Assembly: GCA_949130495.1 (NCBI GenBank)
Contig: OX422209.1
Coordinates: 695,747,757-695,811,756, forward strand
Length of the DNA: 64,000 nt
Source: Sambucus nigra
Lineage: Eukaryota > Streptophyta > Magnoliopsida > Dipsacales > Adoxaceae
Direction of reading: 5' to 3'
The position numbers were made by a program, and so were the translations under genes. Under the pieces are notes generated by a model. It saw only the letters and a list, made by a program, of their open reading frames with translations, ran no database searches and was not told the DNA's origin. The stretch's first letter is position 1, and the number at the start of each line of letters is the position of its first letter. Shown here piece after piece: positions 48,626 through 59,640 of this stretch.

Positions 48626-50872
48626 TGCATGAATTCATTTATTCCAAAATGTTACTTGAGTTGATTAAATCAAACTAATCTCATAAAAAGACCTCCGTTT
48701 ACCCCTTTTTACTTAACTTAGCATTGATTTACTGATTTAACGCACCCGGTTTAATGCTCAAACAAAATAGCGCTTGTTTAGGAAAAATATTTTATTTACC
48801 AAAATTTTTCATTTACTCACACCAAATCCACTTTAGTATTTTCCTTGAAAATTACCTTTCAACACACGCACACTTGGTGTTAGAAAATACTTGTTTTCCT
48901 TTTTAAAACCATTCATAACATAGACTTGGGTTAATTACGGGTTAAAACTATCTTAAGTTGCTTGATTACCCATTAACCACTTCACTTATATCATTAACTC
49001 ACGCTTTACTTGAACTTAGTCATTTTCCTATTTTATGTCCAAATTACCTTTTTAAAACAGGAATATTTATCAATTTCATCTCATGAAGTTTATCTTTTCT
49101 CACAACAACCAATTTCTTTATCATATTCCACTTTTTCTCATTATATTTTTGCTCGTAATGCACTAATATCACGTACTTTAACGGGCTCCACACTGCCGGC
49201 AGCGCCACTATATGCTCTGGCCAGTAGTTTTGGGTCTTTCACCTTAGGGCTTCGGGACTTCCTTAATTATTCTATCACATCCGAATTCCTTTTTCAATGT
49301 ATTTTAACACTTTACTGTGTCCACATTATTCCACTTTATTGGCCGAACCCTAAATTTCGGGGATTACACCCCATATTTGTGTTACACTTTAGAAAATCAC
49401 CATTTCATATCCTTTACACATTTACATTGATTTCATTCCGAAAATAACTCCCATTTAGGACCATTTTGTATAACACCCTTTTCAATATTTTTATTTCATA
49501 AAAATGTTCAACTTTATGTAAAATTATCATTTTACCCATTTGTTTCCAAACTTGCATTTTCTCCCTTTTCACGAGTGTTATTTTTCTAAAAAATATTGTT
49601 AAGTTACACACACTAACTTCTTAAATGTTTTTAACTCATTAACACTTTGTACTAACATACTTCTCAAGTTGGAAATCTCTTTGTTTCATTACTTTCTTTA
49701 TCAAAGAAATCATTTGGCATTTTAAAGACTAGTTTTTAAGAAAAATACCATTTTCCTTTATTAACACATATAGTCTTGAAAACATAAACTTATCACATTT
49801 TCAATATTAATTAGTACACTTTAGGGGCTAAAATTTCCATTTATTCACTTCATGTTAAAACTCATTGAAACTCTATTATACTTGTTTATATGCTCATCAC
49901 CATAATACTATAATTTTATAAACAGGAAAGGGGAATTTTAAGTCCAAAGGTTCATAAAAATGAGTTTAATACATGACTAACATAAGAAATTTAATTATAC
50001 TTTTCAAGATTAAAGGACATTTTTGTTCTTCAAAACTTGAATAAATGCCTAACTTCATAGAAATCCCAATTTTTTACGAGAAAACTCTAAAACTTTACAC
50101 ATAAAATTTCTTAATAAGATAGATATCATTTCAAAATGTTTAAATGCCAAATCTTATTGAAAACATATCATCTTCTCAAACCTTTGAAATCATTTGTAAA
50201 ACCATTTTACATAAATCATAAGAAAATAACCTTCTTACAACATGCATACATTATACTCTTAAAACTTTACACACAAGATGAAATAATAATGAATAGAGTT
50301 CTTAAACTTAGAGATTTGAGTTTTCCACCTCAAAAAGATCTAACATGATTGGATAAAGTAGATAGATGATGGCAACCTCCAACCTACTAAGGTGTCCTCA
50401 AGGAGGTTGCCTAGCTCCATAAGCATGCTCCATGAAATCTCCTAGCAAACCCTCCTTCAAACCCCATTAGTTTTCTTCATTTCTTCTCCAAAAATCCCTA
50501 ACCACATCTCCATAAAATGATATCTTACCTAACATGTGGTGAAAATGGGTTTTTAGACATAAATAGGGTGGAAAAGGGTTAAAAGTATGGTCGTTTAGGA
50601 GGAGGAATGGTCGTGCTAAGGTGGTGGATGGTGGTGGAAAAACTCTAAGATCTAGAGAGAGAGAGAGAGAGAGAAAATCTTATTTAAAATGTAATAAATA
50701 GACCCAAGCACCCTTTAAATACTCCAAAAACTCTTAGGGTTAAATTTAAAAAATGCAAAAAAACCCAACCCCTGAGTTGATCTGCTATTGTGGGTATGTA
50801 ACTCATGTCTTAATCCAATGATCTAGATCATGATAACATTTTTTAAATTGAAAAATATAATTTTTACAATCT

Positions 50873-51105
50873 CATTCGAACGAGATTGGATCTCGTTCGA
50901 ATGAGAACTACCATCTTGTTTGAACGTAATTCGAACTAGTTTTAAACGAGATTAGATAATTAAACAGGGATGGGTCATTGGAAGGTCATTTGAAGTGGCT
51001 GTTCAAACGAAGGAGGCCTGTCGTTCGAGCAACCTGGTCTTAATTCTACAGAGATTAGGATCTTTTGAACAACTCATGGTCTCGTTCGAACGACCCTAAA
51101 TCCTC
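50873..51105. repeat. TTCGAA-type palindrome cluster in the TTTAA element 5' LTR
   Basis: Counterpart of 44541-44765. Words such as TCGTTCGAACGA are partly decayed. The distance to the TATA-like box is again ~155 bases. Confidence 0.75.
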
Positions 51106-51269
51106 CAAATCATAAATAAGGTAATTATAAATCCATTTAATTGCACCAAAATCTCAAAATCATCTAAATTTGGCGCATGGTCTAGCTTATAAATTCTAAA
51201 GATCAATTGGGTCATACCAACTCACCAAATTACACGGGTACAATCAAAATCGTGAGAGTGGATGTTACA

Positions 51270-51850
51270 TTTAATTGCGTAACCATTAGTGAGTTTAGGC
51301 GTATTTTGACATATTCTACATGAGATGAGAGATGTAAAGTTTTACAAATGAACTCTGAAGGCACCTTCATCATGAAGTATGAGAATCTTTAACACCTCAC
51401 CATCCGTTTAGAACTCCTTACCATGAAGGATAGAAAAATGTTTGATGAATTCTATGCTTAACTAAGCGACATATTTAATTCGACATTTGCTTTGGTAAAG
51501 GTCATTAAAGAGAAGATTATAATTGATAAAATTCTTAGATTTCTACCCACTAAGTTTCGTGGTATTGTTGATGCAATCGAAGAAGTTCATGCCCTATTTC
51601 AAACTCTTATGAAAGTAGATGAATTAGTGGGCTCACTTTAAAATTATGAGGCGGATTTGAATTATTCCCTAAAGAACCTAGCAAAGAGAAGAGTTTAGCT
51701 TTTAAAACAAAACTAATAATATTCTATCATCAAATGCCCTTTGCCTTAGTGAATAAAATATGGCCTTATTCACTTGGAATTTTCGAAGACATGGCAATTT
51801 TAAGTTTAACTACTATTCAGCTCCACACATTGCACAAAAGGGTTAAATGA
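51270..51850 (+). pseudogene. Ty1/copia gag (UBN2-type) remnant, C-terminal part
   Basis: Resumes the gag split at 38881. If one TTTAA copy is dropped, the reading phase is kept and the conserved Glu-Phe-Arg-Arg word follows Asn-Ala-Ile-Phe as in intact copia gags. Further matches are Asp-Glu-Phe-Tyr-Ala, Lys-Ile-Leu-Arg-Phe-Leu-Pro, Ala-Ile-Glu-Glu and Val-Asp-Glu-Leu-Val-Gly-Ser-Leu (~51420-51640). A Lys-Ser-Leu-Ala-Phe-Lys block and an Asn-Phe-Arg-Arg block precede loss of similarity near 51850. Several stops and frameshifts. No zinc knuckle or pol follows. Confidence 0.72.
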
Positions 51851-52213
51851 AGATAATGAAAAATTATGGATAAAAAATAAATTTTAAAAAATTCAGCGTA
51901 TGTAAAAAGCAATGGAGGGAAAAAATCGTTTGACGTAAAAAAAAGAGATAAATGATAGGTGGAGAAAAAAAGAGATAAATGAAGGGAGAGTTATAAGTGA
52001 GAATAATATAATTAAAAAGAGGGAAAATAAGGGAGAGAAAAAGAAATATATAAACAAAGGGAGAGAGATTAATGAGAATAATAGAAGTGGAGGCTTCAAA
52101 TATTGACATGTAGCACAGTGAGAGAGTCGAAATGTACTCCGATTTACTATATTGTATATAGATAGTCTCCCATCTCTACTTGAGATTCCACGCTAATATC
52201 ATATTAAAAAGCA
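51851..52213. other. AT-rich intergenic sequence
   Basis: Purine-rich with GAGATAAATGA-like short repeats. Hydrophobic minus-strand frames here (51864-52109) reflect base composition. Confidence 0.45.
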
Positions 52214-52716
52214 GGGTTAAGTAAAAAAAATTATCCCAAAATTGAAACCCTCCATAAACGCCTTTTTGGGTTATTTCGAATTTGATCCCCATTATTTCAT
52301 TGATATTGACTTTGTCTCCCAACATTTTCACTTATTGGGTTTAACCCCAAAAATAATTTTTAAGGGAGGAAAAAGTGTCGAAAAAAAGTACTTGGTAAAA
52401 CGTTTTGCATCACTTTTGTGTCACTAAAAGTCATTTTGGGAGTCAAACCCAAAGAAATGAAAATTATGGGAGTTAGACTCAATCATAAGGAATTTATAGG
52501 GGTCAAATCCTAAATAACCTATTTTTTTTTATTTGGGTTTTAGCCCCTATTAGTTTGGTCTGTTAAGGGATCAACCCCCAGTTAAAAAATAATCTAGGGT
52601 TAACCCCCATTTTTCACTTCTAGCGATGCTTTTGATTTTTTTTTAAAAAAATTTAGTGACACTTTTTCCTCAAAAATGCCTCTAAAAGTGAAAAATTGGG
52701 GATAATTGCGACACCC
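52214..52716. mobile_element. Possible MULE-type non-autonomous inverted-repeat element
   Basis: The left end begins GGGTTAAG and contains AATTATCCCAAAATT. The right end, reversed, begins GGGTGTCGC and contains AATTATCCCCAATTTTT. Ends starting GGGT with such motifs resemble Mutator-type terminal inverted repeats. A 9-base target duplication cannot be tested because a copia derivative adjoins the right end. Internal GACCCC/CCAAA words repeat in both orientations. Confidence 0.3.
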
Positions 52717-52719
52717 AAT

Positions 52720-53822
52720 TATGAAAGCAGAGGTACAAATTCCCTGGCACCACTTAGAGAGAGTGGAAGGCACTTATAAAACTATAAGAATGCGAAAAAA
52801 AAATATGCTCAACAAAAATTTCAATTTGAGAGTGCGCAATCAATTTTATTTTTTTATCCTAAACATATATCTATGTGATAAAATAGATAAATCATGCCAA
52901 GCATTCAACAAAGGCAAAGTTTTCGGAAAAAAAACCTTTCAAGTAAAACCTTTTTTCATCACTTTAGAAATATTACAAGACAGTCGACTTATAAACTACT
53001 TGGTATAACCGCCACAAGTATAACACGCTAATCTATTAAATCTTTATAGAAAACTACTTAGCACACGCGTCGCCCACACGTAGCCTTCCATGCTCGGTAT
53101 CCACAGATCGACCTTTGTCTTCAGCAGTGAGTCCCCTCGAGTATTACAAGTCATCCATGGAGATGCCTTCTCCACAAAGGTGTATGAAAGAATAGCTAGA
53201 AGTTTAAAGTAATTCACAATTAAATATTCAGGATGTTTGTTTGTTAATTAAACAGTATTTTTGCAACACTAAAAGTGAATAACTTCCACAAAAGTTATGC
53301 AAAAATGAATCTGGCAAAAGTTTTAAACGTTTTGATCACGAAATGGGTATTTATGGGACGTTCACAAAATTTGAGGTGGTGGATCATTCAAACAATATCA
53401 CTGTGTTGTTCTAATGAGATCTTCATTTCGTTCGAATGAGATGTGTCTCGCTTCTAACGATATCAGGAAAATCAAAACAGTATGCCCCCGTTTGAAAAAT
53501 ACTTTGAACGACCTTCAAACGACATGGAATCTCGTTTGAATGAGATGTCAATCTCATTTGAATGAGAGTTAAAAAATAATATATTTTTTCTTTTTGAAAT
53601 ATAAAATCATGTTTGTTTTGATAAAATTAAACATCCCAAAATTAATTTTGTAAATTAATTTATACTCTAAATTTCTTTATACCTTTACGGGATGTTGAAA
53701 GTATTCAAACTTGGAGATGTTTTAGTTATATTCATCTTTACGATGCGTGAGTAATTGTAATAGGATACGCCAAACTAGTCTAAAACTATGCTATGAATAA
53801 TGTTAGGAAAAATGTTCTTACA
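52720..53822 (-). mobile_element. 3' LTR of the copia derivative (1103 bp)
   Basis: Plus-strand edges TATGAAAGC (TG decayed to TA) and GTTCTTACA. A palindrome cluster at 53410-53570 (CTCGTTCGAATGAGAT-like words) lies ~57 bases upstream, on the minus strand, of the TATA-like CCATAAATA at 53349-53357. Confidence 0.85.
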
Positions 53823-53837
53823 AATCTCTCCCTTTGG
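53823..53837 (-). promoter_or_regulatory. Polypurine tract of the copia derivative (minus)
   Basis: Minus strand CCAAAGGGAGAGATT directly before the LTR start TGTAAGAAC; close to the GCCAAAGGGGGAGATT typical of plant copia elements. Confidence 0.85.
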
Positions 53838-55470
53838 CTATTCCAGTACAAAACAAAAAACTATAACCGAACACCAAATTAAAATCAACAATCTCCTATG
53901 AAAAGACACTAACACCCTTCCTAACCCTAAAACGGAATGGCGTAAGTCTCTTTATTTTTAAACTTATTCCGTTAGTCTCTTTGTCTTCAAACTTCTTCTT
54001 CTTCCCTTTTGGAAAATTTTGTCTTCATCCGTGTGTCTTGAATTTCACTTTAAGTACCTACACATATGAGACAAAAATATATATCCCGTATTGCATCAAT
54101 TTTGAAATAAAGTAAAACTCAAAAATCCATTCTCCACCATAAGTCAAACTCATCAAAATTTTAATTTGCTCTCCCCGTTTGTTTTTATTCAAAATAGACA
54201 AAGAAGTAAAAACATAAGCATGAAAAACGAAGCATCACGTAGAAGATAAGATATCATCATAAAATGATATAAATCAATAATGTGTAATGATCATCTCGAA
54301 GGCCATCAAACATAATTAACTATTTTTGAAAATTTCCAGTTTTTCCAAAAAAAAAATAATAATTTCACAAATACCACATACAATACCATATATAAAATAT
54401 ATCAAAGAAATTCTGGCACACATATATAGGTATAAATGATTACAAAATATGACATAAAACACATAAGCTTTACACACTAGCATAGTATCGATGTGTTTAA
54501 ATATGTGGGATGGAATGAATGGGTGTGAACTATATACAAATGAATTATAACCCAAACTCTCAAATGTGTTCAAGAAGTTCTAATTGACTACAAGACTTTA
54601 TCAAACTAAGCTTTATCCTCAAGTGACAAATAAAGTTTAACTTAATGAAAAAAATAAGCACAATGCACGTAAGTCTAGAATATTGATGAATCTAAAAATC
54701 AATAGGGTCAAGATAAAATAAGCATACGAAGAGTTATTGTGAAAACCTGTTGATCTTCAACTAAACTCCTTCAAAAGATAAACATAATCATATTTTCAAT
54801 TTTTTCTTGTAAAGTGATTTCTTTTACAAGATCAAAATTTTAATGTTTTAATTACCTTAATTTTTTCGTGGGCTCTTTTCGAAAGGTGGCTTTCACGACA
54901 AGTCAACCTGTCTCTCGTAGCCCTTTCTCGTATTCACTCATATTTTTTTCAATAATAAACAAAATCTCATGGGCAACGGTGCTTATATGCACAAATCCCC
55001 CATAGTCACATAAACATGTAGATGCCAAAATAATGGGAGAACATCTCACCAAGATAAACAAAAAATACATAGTGAAGTAAAAATTCAATAAGCTCGTGCA
55101 TGTGTGTGAGGAGGCATATACAAAGTCGAATCCGTAAAGCAAATCAAGTTTGAAACAACTCCATAAACATGGTTAAGATCAATATAAGTATTTAAAGTCA
55201 TAACCAATTGTCCTATCCACATGGAAATTGCGGAGTGAATTGAATTCAAGCATACCAATATGCCACACTAAATGTGTAAAACTAAAATACACAAAAATAA
55301 AAAAAAAAATTGTATTTTTAAATTTTTTTATCAAAACAAAATCTTTTTGTATTTTTCAAATATGACTAAATGAAAGAAAAATGTAATACAAAAGATATAC
55401 ATGTCATAACACTAGCAAATATATATCATGAAGCACAACTAGAGTATGCCAAATAAAATCATGCAAGCAA
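53838..55470 (-). mobile_element. Non-coding interior of the copia derivative
   Basis: AT-rich, where pol would be expected. I see no catalytic motif. Minus frames 54316-54573 and 54903-55142 are hydrophobic with no recognised domain. Confidence 0.6.
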
Positions 55471-55794
55471 TCATCTATAAGATATAACAAGAGAAGAATC
55501 GTGTGCAAGCATGTGAGAATCAATTAGTCTAACATCTAGCTCCTCTAAAATATATTTCCTAACCCAAATAGGTGTATACTTAATGCGTCGGGATTCAGGA
55601 ACCAAGGGAACAACAAACTTCAACTTCCTAGGAACTCTTCCAGGATCATAATAAAAATGCCTAAGGTGAACTTTCCTACCACAATATGAACATGTGTAAA
55701 TGTGAGGAATATTACCTATGGGTTGACCTTTTCTAACATCCTTAGATGAGGTTGACCCTATAAAACAAATTATGGTCTTGGATTTAACACTCAA
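55471..55794 (-). pseudogene. Copia gag zinc-knuckle region remnant
   Basis: A 107-codon frame with Cys-Ser-Tyr-Cys-Gly-Arg-Lys-Val-His-Leu-Arg-His-Phe-Tyr. This matches the plant copia CX2C-G-X-X-GHX4C zinc knuckle, with the last Cys replaced by Tyr and the Gly before His by Val. A downstream Pro-Ile-Trp-Val-Arg-Lys resembles the Val-Trp-Val-Arg-Lys word found after this finger in SIRE-type elements. Zinc coordination is probably lost. Confidence 0.6.
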
Positions 55795-56014
55795 AGCAAT
55801 AGAAATATGTGAGTCATAGCCATTACTACCAATACTAATAGAGTCTTTTAAATCATCTTTTAACTTTAAATTTTTTTACACAAGTAAAGAATTTGACTCT
55901 TCCAATTTTAAGGACTCCCTCTTCATATGTTCAATCATTTCTAGAAGGTTATATCGCTCCCCCTTAATTAAAGAAAACTAATCCCTAAGAGTCTTCTCAC
56001 ATCCCTTAAAATCA

Positions 56015-56305
56015 TTAATTAAGACACTCTATGGAAAAAATATTAACCCTAGAATTTTTAAAGCCTCTAATTCTTTTTTCTAAAAATCGAACTCTATCAT
56101 CACTCTCTTTCCTGGACAATTCTAATTTTCTAAAATCATGGTCCATGTCCATAAGTTTCTCATGAAAGAAATATCTTTGCTTTAGAAAAGTTTGCAAAAG
56201 ATCTATAGAGGATTTAAAACGAGAATTTTCTTTTTCAAGAATTTCAATTCTTTTAGCAAACTTGAAATTCAAACGATTTAAGTCGTGAAAACTATGGGAT
56301 TCCAT
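56015..56305 (-). pseudogene. Coiled-coil peptide at the 5' end of the copia derivative
   Basis: A 96-codon frame starting at 56305, ~60 bases inside the primer site. It is rich in Leu, Glu, Lys and Arg with heptad-like spacing (Ile-Glu-Ile-Leu-Glu-Lys-Glu-Asn). Copia gags of this kind have a coiled-coil before the zinc knuckle, so this is probably the surviving gag piece after loss of the UBN2 part. Whether it was ever translated alone is unknown. Confidence 0.5.
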
Positions 56306-56365
56306 CGAAAAAAAAAATCACCCAAAATGCACTAAACATATCTAATACATAACTTAGTGCAACCT

Positions 56366-56377
56366 GCTCTGATACCA
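56366..56377 (-). promoter_or_regulatory. tRNA-iMet primer site of the copia derivative (minus)
   Basis: Plus strand GCTCTGATACCA, the exact complement of TGGTATCAGAGC, three bases from the LTR edge at 56381. Confidence 0.92.
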
Positions 56378-56380
56378 ATT

Positions 56381-57043
56381 TGTGAAAGCAGAGGTACAAA
56401 TGCTCTTACAACACTTAGAGAGAGTGGAAGGAACTTATATAACTATGAGAATGCGGAAACCCATATGCTCTATAAAAATTCCAAGTTGAAAGTGCGCAAT
56501 CAATTTTATCTTTTTATACTAAACATATATCTATGTGATAACCCCAAAATAATTAGAAAAAGGCTTTGTTGAGTTGAGTTGAGTATACATCTATGTGATA
56601 AATCAGATAAATCTAACCAAGCATTCAACAAAGGCAAAGTTAACCCCTTTCGGGTAAAGCCTTTTTTTCAGCACTTTAGAAATATTACAAGATAGTCAAT
56701 TTACAGACTACTTGATAACCCCCACAAGTATAACACGCTAATGTACTAAATCTCTAAAGAAAATAATCAGTCCAGAGCAACGCACACACAACCTTCCACG
56801 CTCGGTATCCACCGATCAACCTTTGTCTTCAGCAGTGAGTCCCCTCGGGTATCACAAGTCATCCATAAAGATGCCTTCTCACAAAGGTGTATGAAAGGAT
56901 ACCTAGAAGTTTAAACAAATTCATAAAAATAAATATTCATGATGTTTGTTTGTGAATTAAATAGTATTTTTACAACACAAAAAGTGAAGAACTTTGGCAA
57001 AAGTTATACAGAAACGAATCTGGCAAAAGTTTTAAATGTTCTG
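56381..57043 (-). mobile_element. 5' LTR of the copia derivative, truncated
   Basis: Begins TGTGAAAGC (plus) and follows the left LTR until about 57043, where an unrelated repeat takes over. The LTR part that would hold the palindrome cluster and TATA box is missing. A ~60-base insertion near 56540-56605 duplicates the words around ATCTATGTGATA. Confidence 0.8.
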
Positions 57044-58560
57044 ACACGACTTTAAAAGTGTCTCTAGTGCTTGCTTATATCGGCTCAAGTGTAAACCAGT
57101 CACTCAAGTAATAATCAGATAAACTGAGTATCAAACACAGGGACTAAGACGTGAAACGTAACAACTACTAAGGAAGGTGTCTAAAACCAAATGATCGACT
57201 CACGAAAGAGAAAGGAAAATATAATGAGTTTTTATGAAATCTTTTACGTGGCTAATGCAAACTAATTAATAAATGTGAATTAATTAAACTAGTGAATTAC
57301 TATGCATGCGATAATAACTAAGTGGTTTTAAATCAATGTGAGAAAAATGGATTTAGGGTGCACTCCCTCGAACTGTCAGTAATTTCTTAGGACATAAAAA
57401 CTTCAAAAACCTAATTCTCAATTCAATGAAACATCAAATACTTTATAAGCATTTAACATATTCGGATTTTACTCCTCACAATATCAAATTAAAAATTGTA
57501 TTTGATGAGAAGGATAATTTACCAAAACTTGCACCCTTAAACATTTCGATTACCTAGGGCAAACGAAATTAAAAGATATACAATACTCCTTTCGATAAAA
57601 ATCAAACCTTTGAAATTTTTAATTAAATTTATTCATTTTTAAATCCATTCGTAACACCTAGGTTGGGTTCGTGTACCCCAATCCTCAAAGTATCTAGCTG
57701 GACATGATATTATAAATCTCTCCTTAAGAGCCCATTAACATGCATGATAACATAATGAAATAATAATTAAAGTGTTGGAATTTAAGGTTATCAAGATAGA
57801 AGAAGATAAGCATGCAAGAAGAAATCAAAACTTGAAGAAGAACCGAAAAAGCTTTTGAATTGATGGTGCAAAACTTGTAAATTATTCTCCTAGATGTTTT
57901 TATTTGATTAGGAGCTTTTCAATGAATGAAATCCCTTTTAAAAGAACCCTAATGATGACATATATAGGTTAGAAGTCGTTTGAAAGGGTCCCCAAAACAT
58001 AAAACTCTCTAGGCTAAAAAATAGGGCAAAAATAAAAATCTTACTTCAGATAACGAATCCGGGGCATTATTAATTGCGAACCAGTTTGCCTAGGACCCGA
58101 ACTGGTTTGGTTTCGAGTGGATTTTCTTCTCAATTTGAAATGCACATAACTTTGTCACCGTAGCTCGGATTGGGATGACATTTTTTCCTGTATTCTTGTG
58201 ACTTCAAGATCTTCAACTTTCAAGTTGTCCCCACCTCCAGAATAAGGCTGAAAATTTACAAACATGCCCTTCAACTTCACGTTTCTTGATTTATTTCACT
58301 GTTTTGAGTTCTCTTTCGCACTAACTTGCATGAAATACCAATAAAACACATGAGAGATACACAAAATACGAAATACATGACAAAAAGTGTTAATACCAAT
58401 TTGAAAAACTTTGTATATGACTGTGTGATAATGATTTAAATAAATTTTGCAAGTTTCCAAGTAACCCTTATTTAATTAGAGTCTACTTTTAATTCAAATA
58501 AAATCAACCCTTAAACGTGCATCTAAATCATCCCATCAAATATAAAGCATGTGACACAGT
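57044..58560 (-). mobile_element. Unclassified LTR-like repeat
   Basis: Opens TGACACGACTTTAAAAGTG where the copia LTR breaks off. It includes AAGTGTAAACCAGTCACTCA and ATCAAACACAGGGACTAAG, words I know from plant LTR-type repeats. At 58077-58125 it has ACTGGTTT/AACCAGTT-type palindromic words, then the ACTTTGTCACCGTAGCTCGG module shared with 59245-59300. No coding, no clear right end. Confidence 0.5.
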
Positions 58561-59640
58561 AAATATCATGAGACACAGATTTCAGGAAAAAAACCCTTTC
58601 GGGTAAAACCTATATTTCACTATGAATATAAAAATCGCAACTTACAATTACATAGAGAAATCTGCAATGGATCAACGCGCAGCCAACCCACAAAGACAGG
58701 CAGTCTTGAACTCAGCAAGAGAATACACGCAACACCCTCCAAGGACTCGCAGCCCAATCAACAAAGAAAGAACCGCAGCTCTCCTCAATGACACGCAGTC
58801 ATAACACTTTGTAGAGACTCCCTCAGCAATGACACGCAGTCCTCGGTTGCAAAGATCTCTCCACAAAGGTTTGAATAAACACAAGGTTGTGTTCTTGGGT
58901 TACCAAAAAGATTCACAAGGGTTTGGCAATTGTGTGAATCAAAACATGAGTCTTGGGACACAAAAAATAAGAAGACTAGAGGAATTTGGACTCTCAAAAT
59001 CGTCTTCCAAAGTCTTGCAAAACAACTCCCCCGAAGTTGGTATTTATAGGGAAACATATGAAGAGTTCCACATTTTTAAAACACTGAAATTCTATCCAGC
59101 GTACAGGGTACCCGAACCGGTTCGGGGTCCCCTGCGAACCTGTTCGCCCTCCCGAATCGGTTCGGTCTGGGTTCGGGGAAACTCGCTGGAAGGGGAATAA
59201 ACACTTAGCAAAATTTCCAAGGTTTTGCTTGGAATTATCTCCATTTCAACGGGGAATAACTTCTTCATCGTAGCTCGGATTGAGGTGACGTTTCTTCCAG
59301 TATCTTTGTTGCGGCAAACTGTTCAACTTTCCAATTGACTGGTCCTTTGGACGGTGGTTGTAAAATACCAAATTGCACTTGAACTTCCCTTTCGAGCCTT
59401 TTTGCAGTATTTTGACTTCTCTTGCGTACCACTTGCATTACGAGCCTAAAATCATGGAACGTGAAGTCGTTGAGGCAAATGAGGGACATATTATGGAGAT
59501 AATAAATGCTTGATTCCAGAAATTCGGATTGAGACCGTTGTGTGAAATCTTCAGTTGACGTGACAAATGTAGCGGCGTACGGCATACACAAATTGAGCGT
59601 GCGGCTGCGTTAGACTTTAATGTGCGGAAGTAAACTTATT
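58561..59640 (-). mobile_element. Copia LTR-like segment (antisense)
   Basis: Begins with CCCTTTCGGGTAAAACCT, similar to a word inside the copia LTR at ~56645, and has the same general order. On the minus strand, the CCGAACCGGTTCGG cluster (59107-59185) precedes a TATA box CCTATAAATA (59039-59048) by ~60 bases. The frames at 58622-59200 and minus 59265-59591 fall across LTR modules and have no recognisable domain. No partner LTR or primer site is visible. Confidence 0.5.
59039..59185 (-). promoter_or_regulatory. LTR core promoter: CCGAACCGGTTCGG cluster plus TATA box
   Basis: The palindromic words CCGAACCGGTTCGGGG and GAATCGGTTCGG lie ~60 bases upstream (minus strand) of CCTATAAATA, matching the layout in two other families here. 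Confidence 0.6.

Larger units (their letters stand above)
38882..51269 (-). mobile_element. LARD-like Ty3 retrotransposon, TSD TTTAA, with nested solo LTR
   Basis: The left LTR begins TGTAATGACCC (38882) and the right LTR ends GATGTTACA (51269). Identical TTTAA lies at 38877-38881 and 51270-51274. On the minus strand: 5' LTR 48169-51269, primer site, a 3.2-kb internal region without recognisable coding, purine tract, 3' LTR 38882-44939 (interrupted by a solo LTR). LTRs diverge by roughly 15-20% in the segments I compared, so this is the oldest complete element here. LTRs of ~3.1 kb with a non-coding centre fit a LARD. The AAGGAGTGAAGAATGTAAC-type junction is chromovirus-like. Confidence 0.92.
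48169..51269 (-). mobile_element. 5' LTR of the TTTAA element (3.1 kb)
   Basis: Uninterrupted partner of the left LTR. It carries (CA)n at 48570-48622, (GA)n at 50653-50674, the TTCGAA-type cluster at 50873-51105 and a TATA-like TATTTAAA (minus) near 50718. Minus frame 48412-48618 is a CA-repeat artefact. Confidence 0.92.
52720..57043 (-). mobile_element. Short Ty1/copia derivative, 5' LTR truncated
   Basis: LTRs at 52720-53822 and 56381-57043 (the latter cut short) align with ~11% divergence. A perfect tRNA-iMet primer site (minus) adjoins the right LTR and a purine tract adjoins the left one. The 2.5-kb centre encodes only a coiled-coil peptide and a zinc-knuckle-like peptide, with no protease, integrase or reverse transcriptase seen. 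It is therefore an internally deleted, non-autonomous element. Confidence 0.85.

Noticed and set aside
54316..55142. Two hydrophobic minus frames in the copia derivative
   Set aside because: AT-rich composition yields Phe/Ile/Tyr-rich frames; no match to protease, integrase or reverse transcriptase motifs.
59265..59591. 108-codon minus frame
   Set aside because: Spans LTR modules that recur at 58141-58350 without an open frame; no domain recognised.
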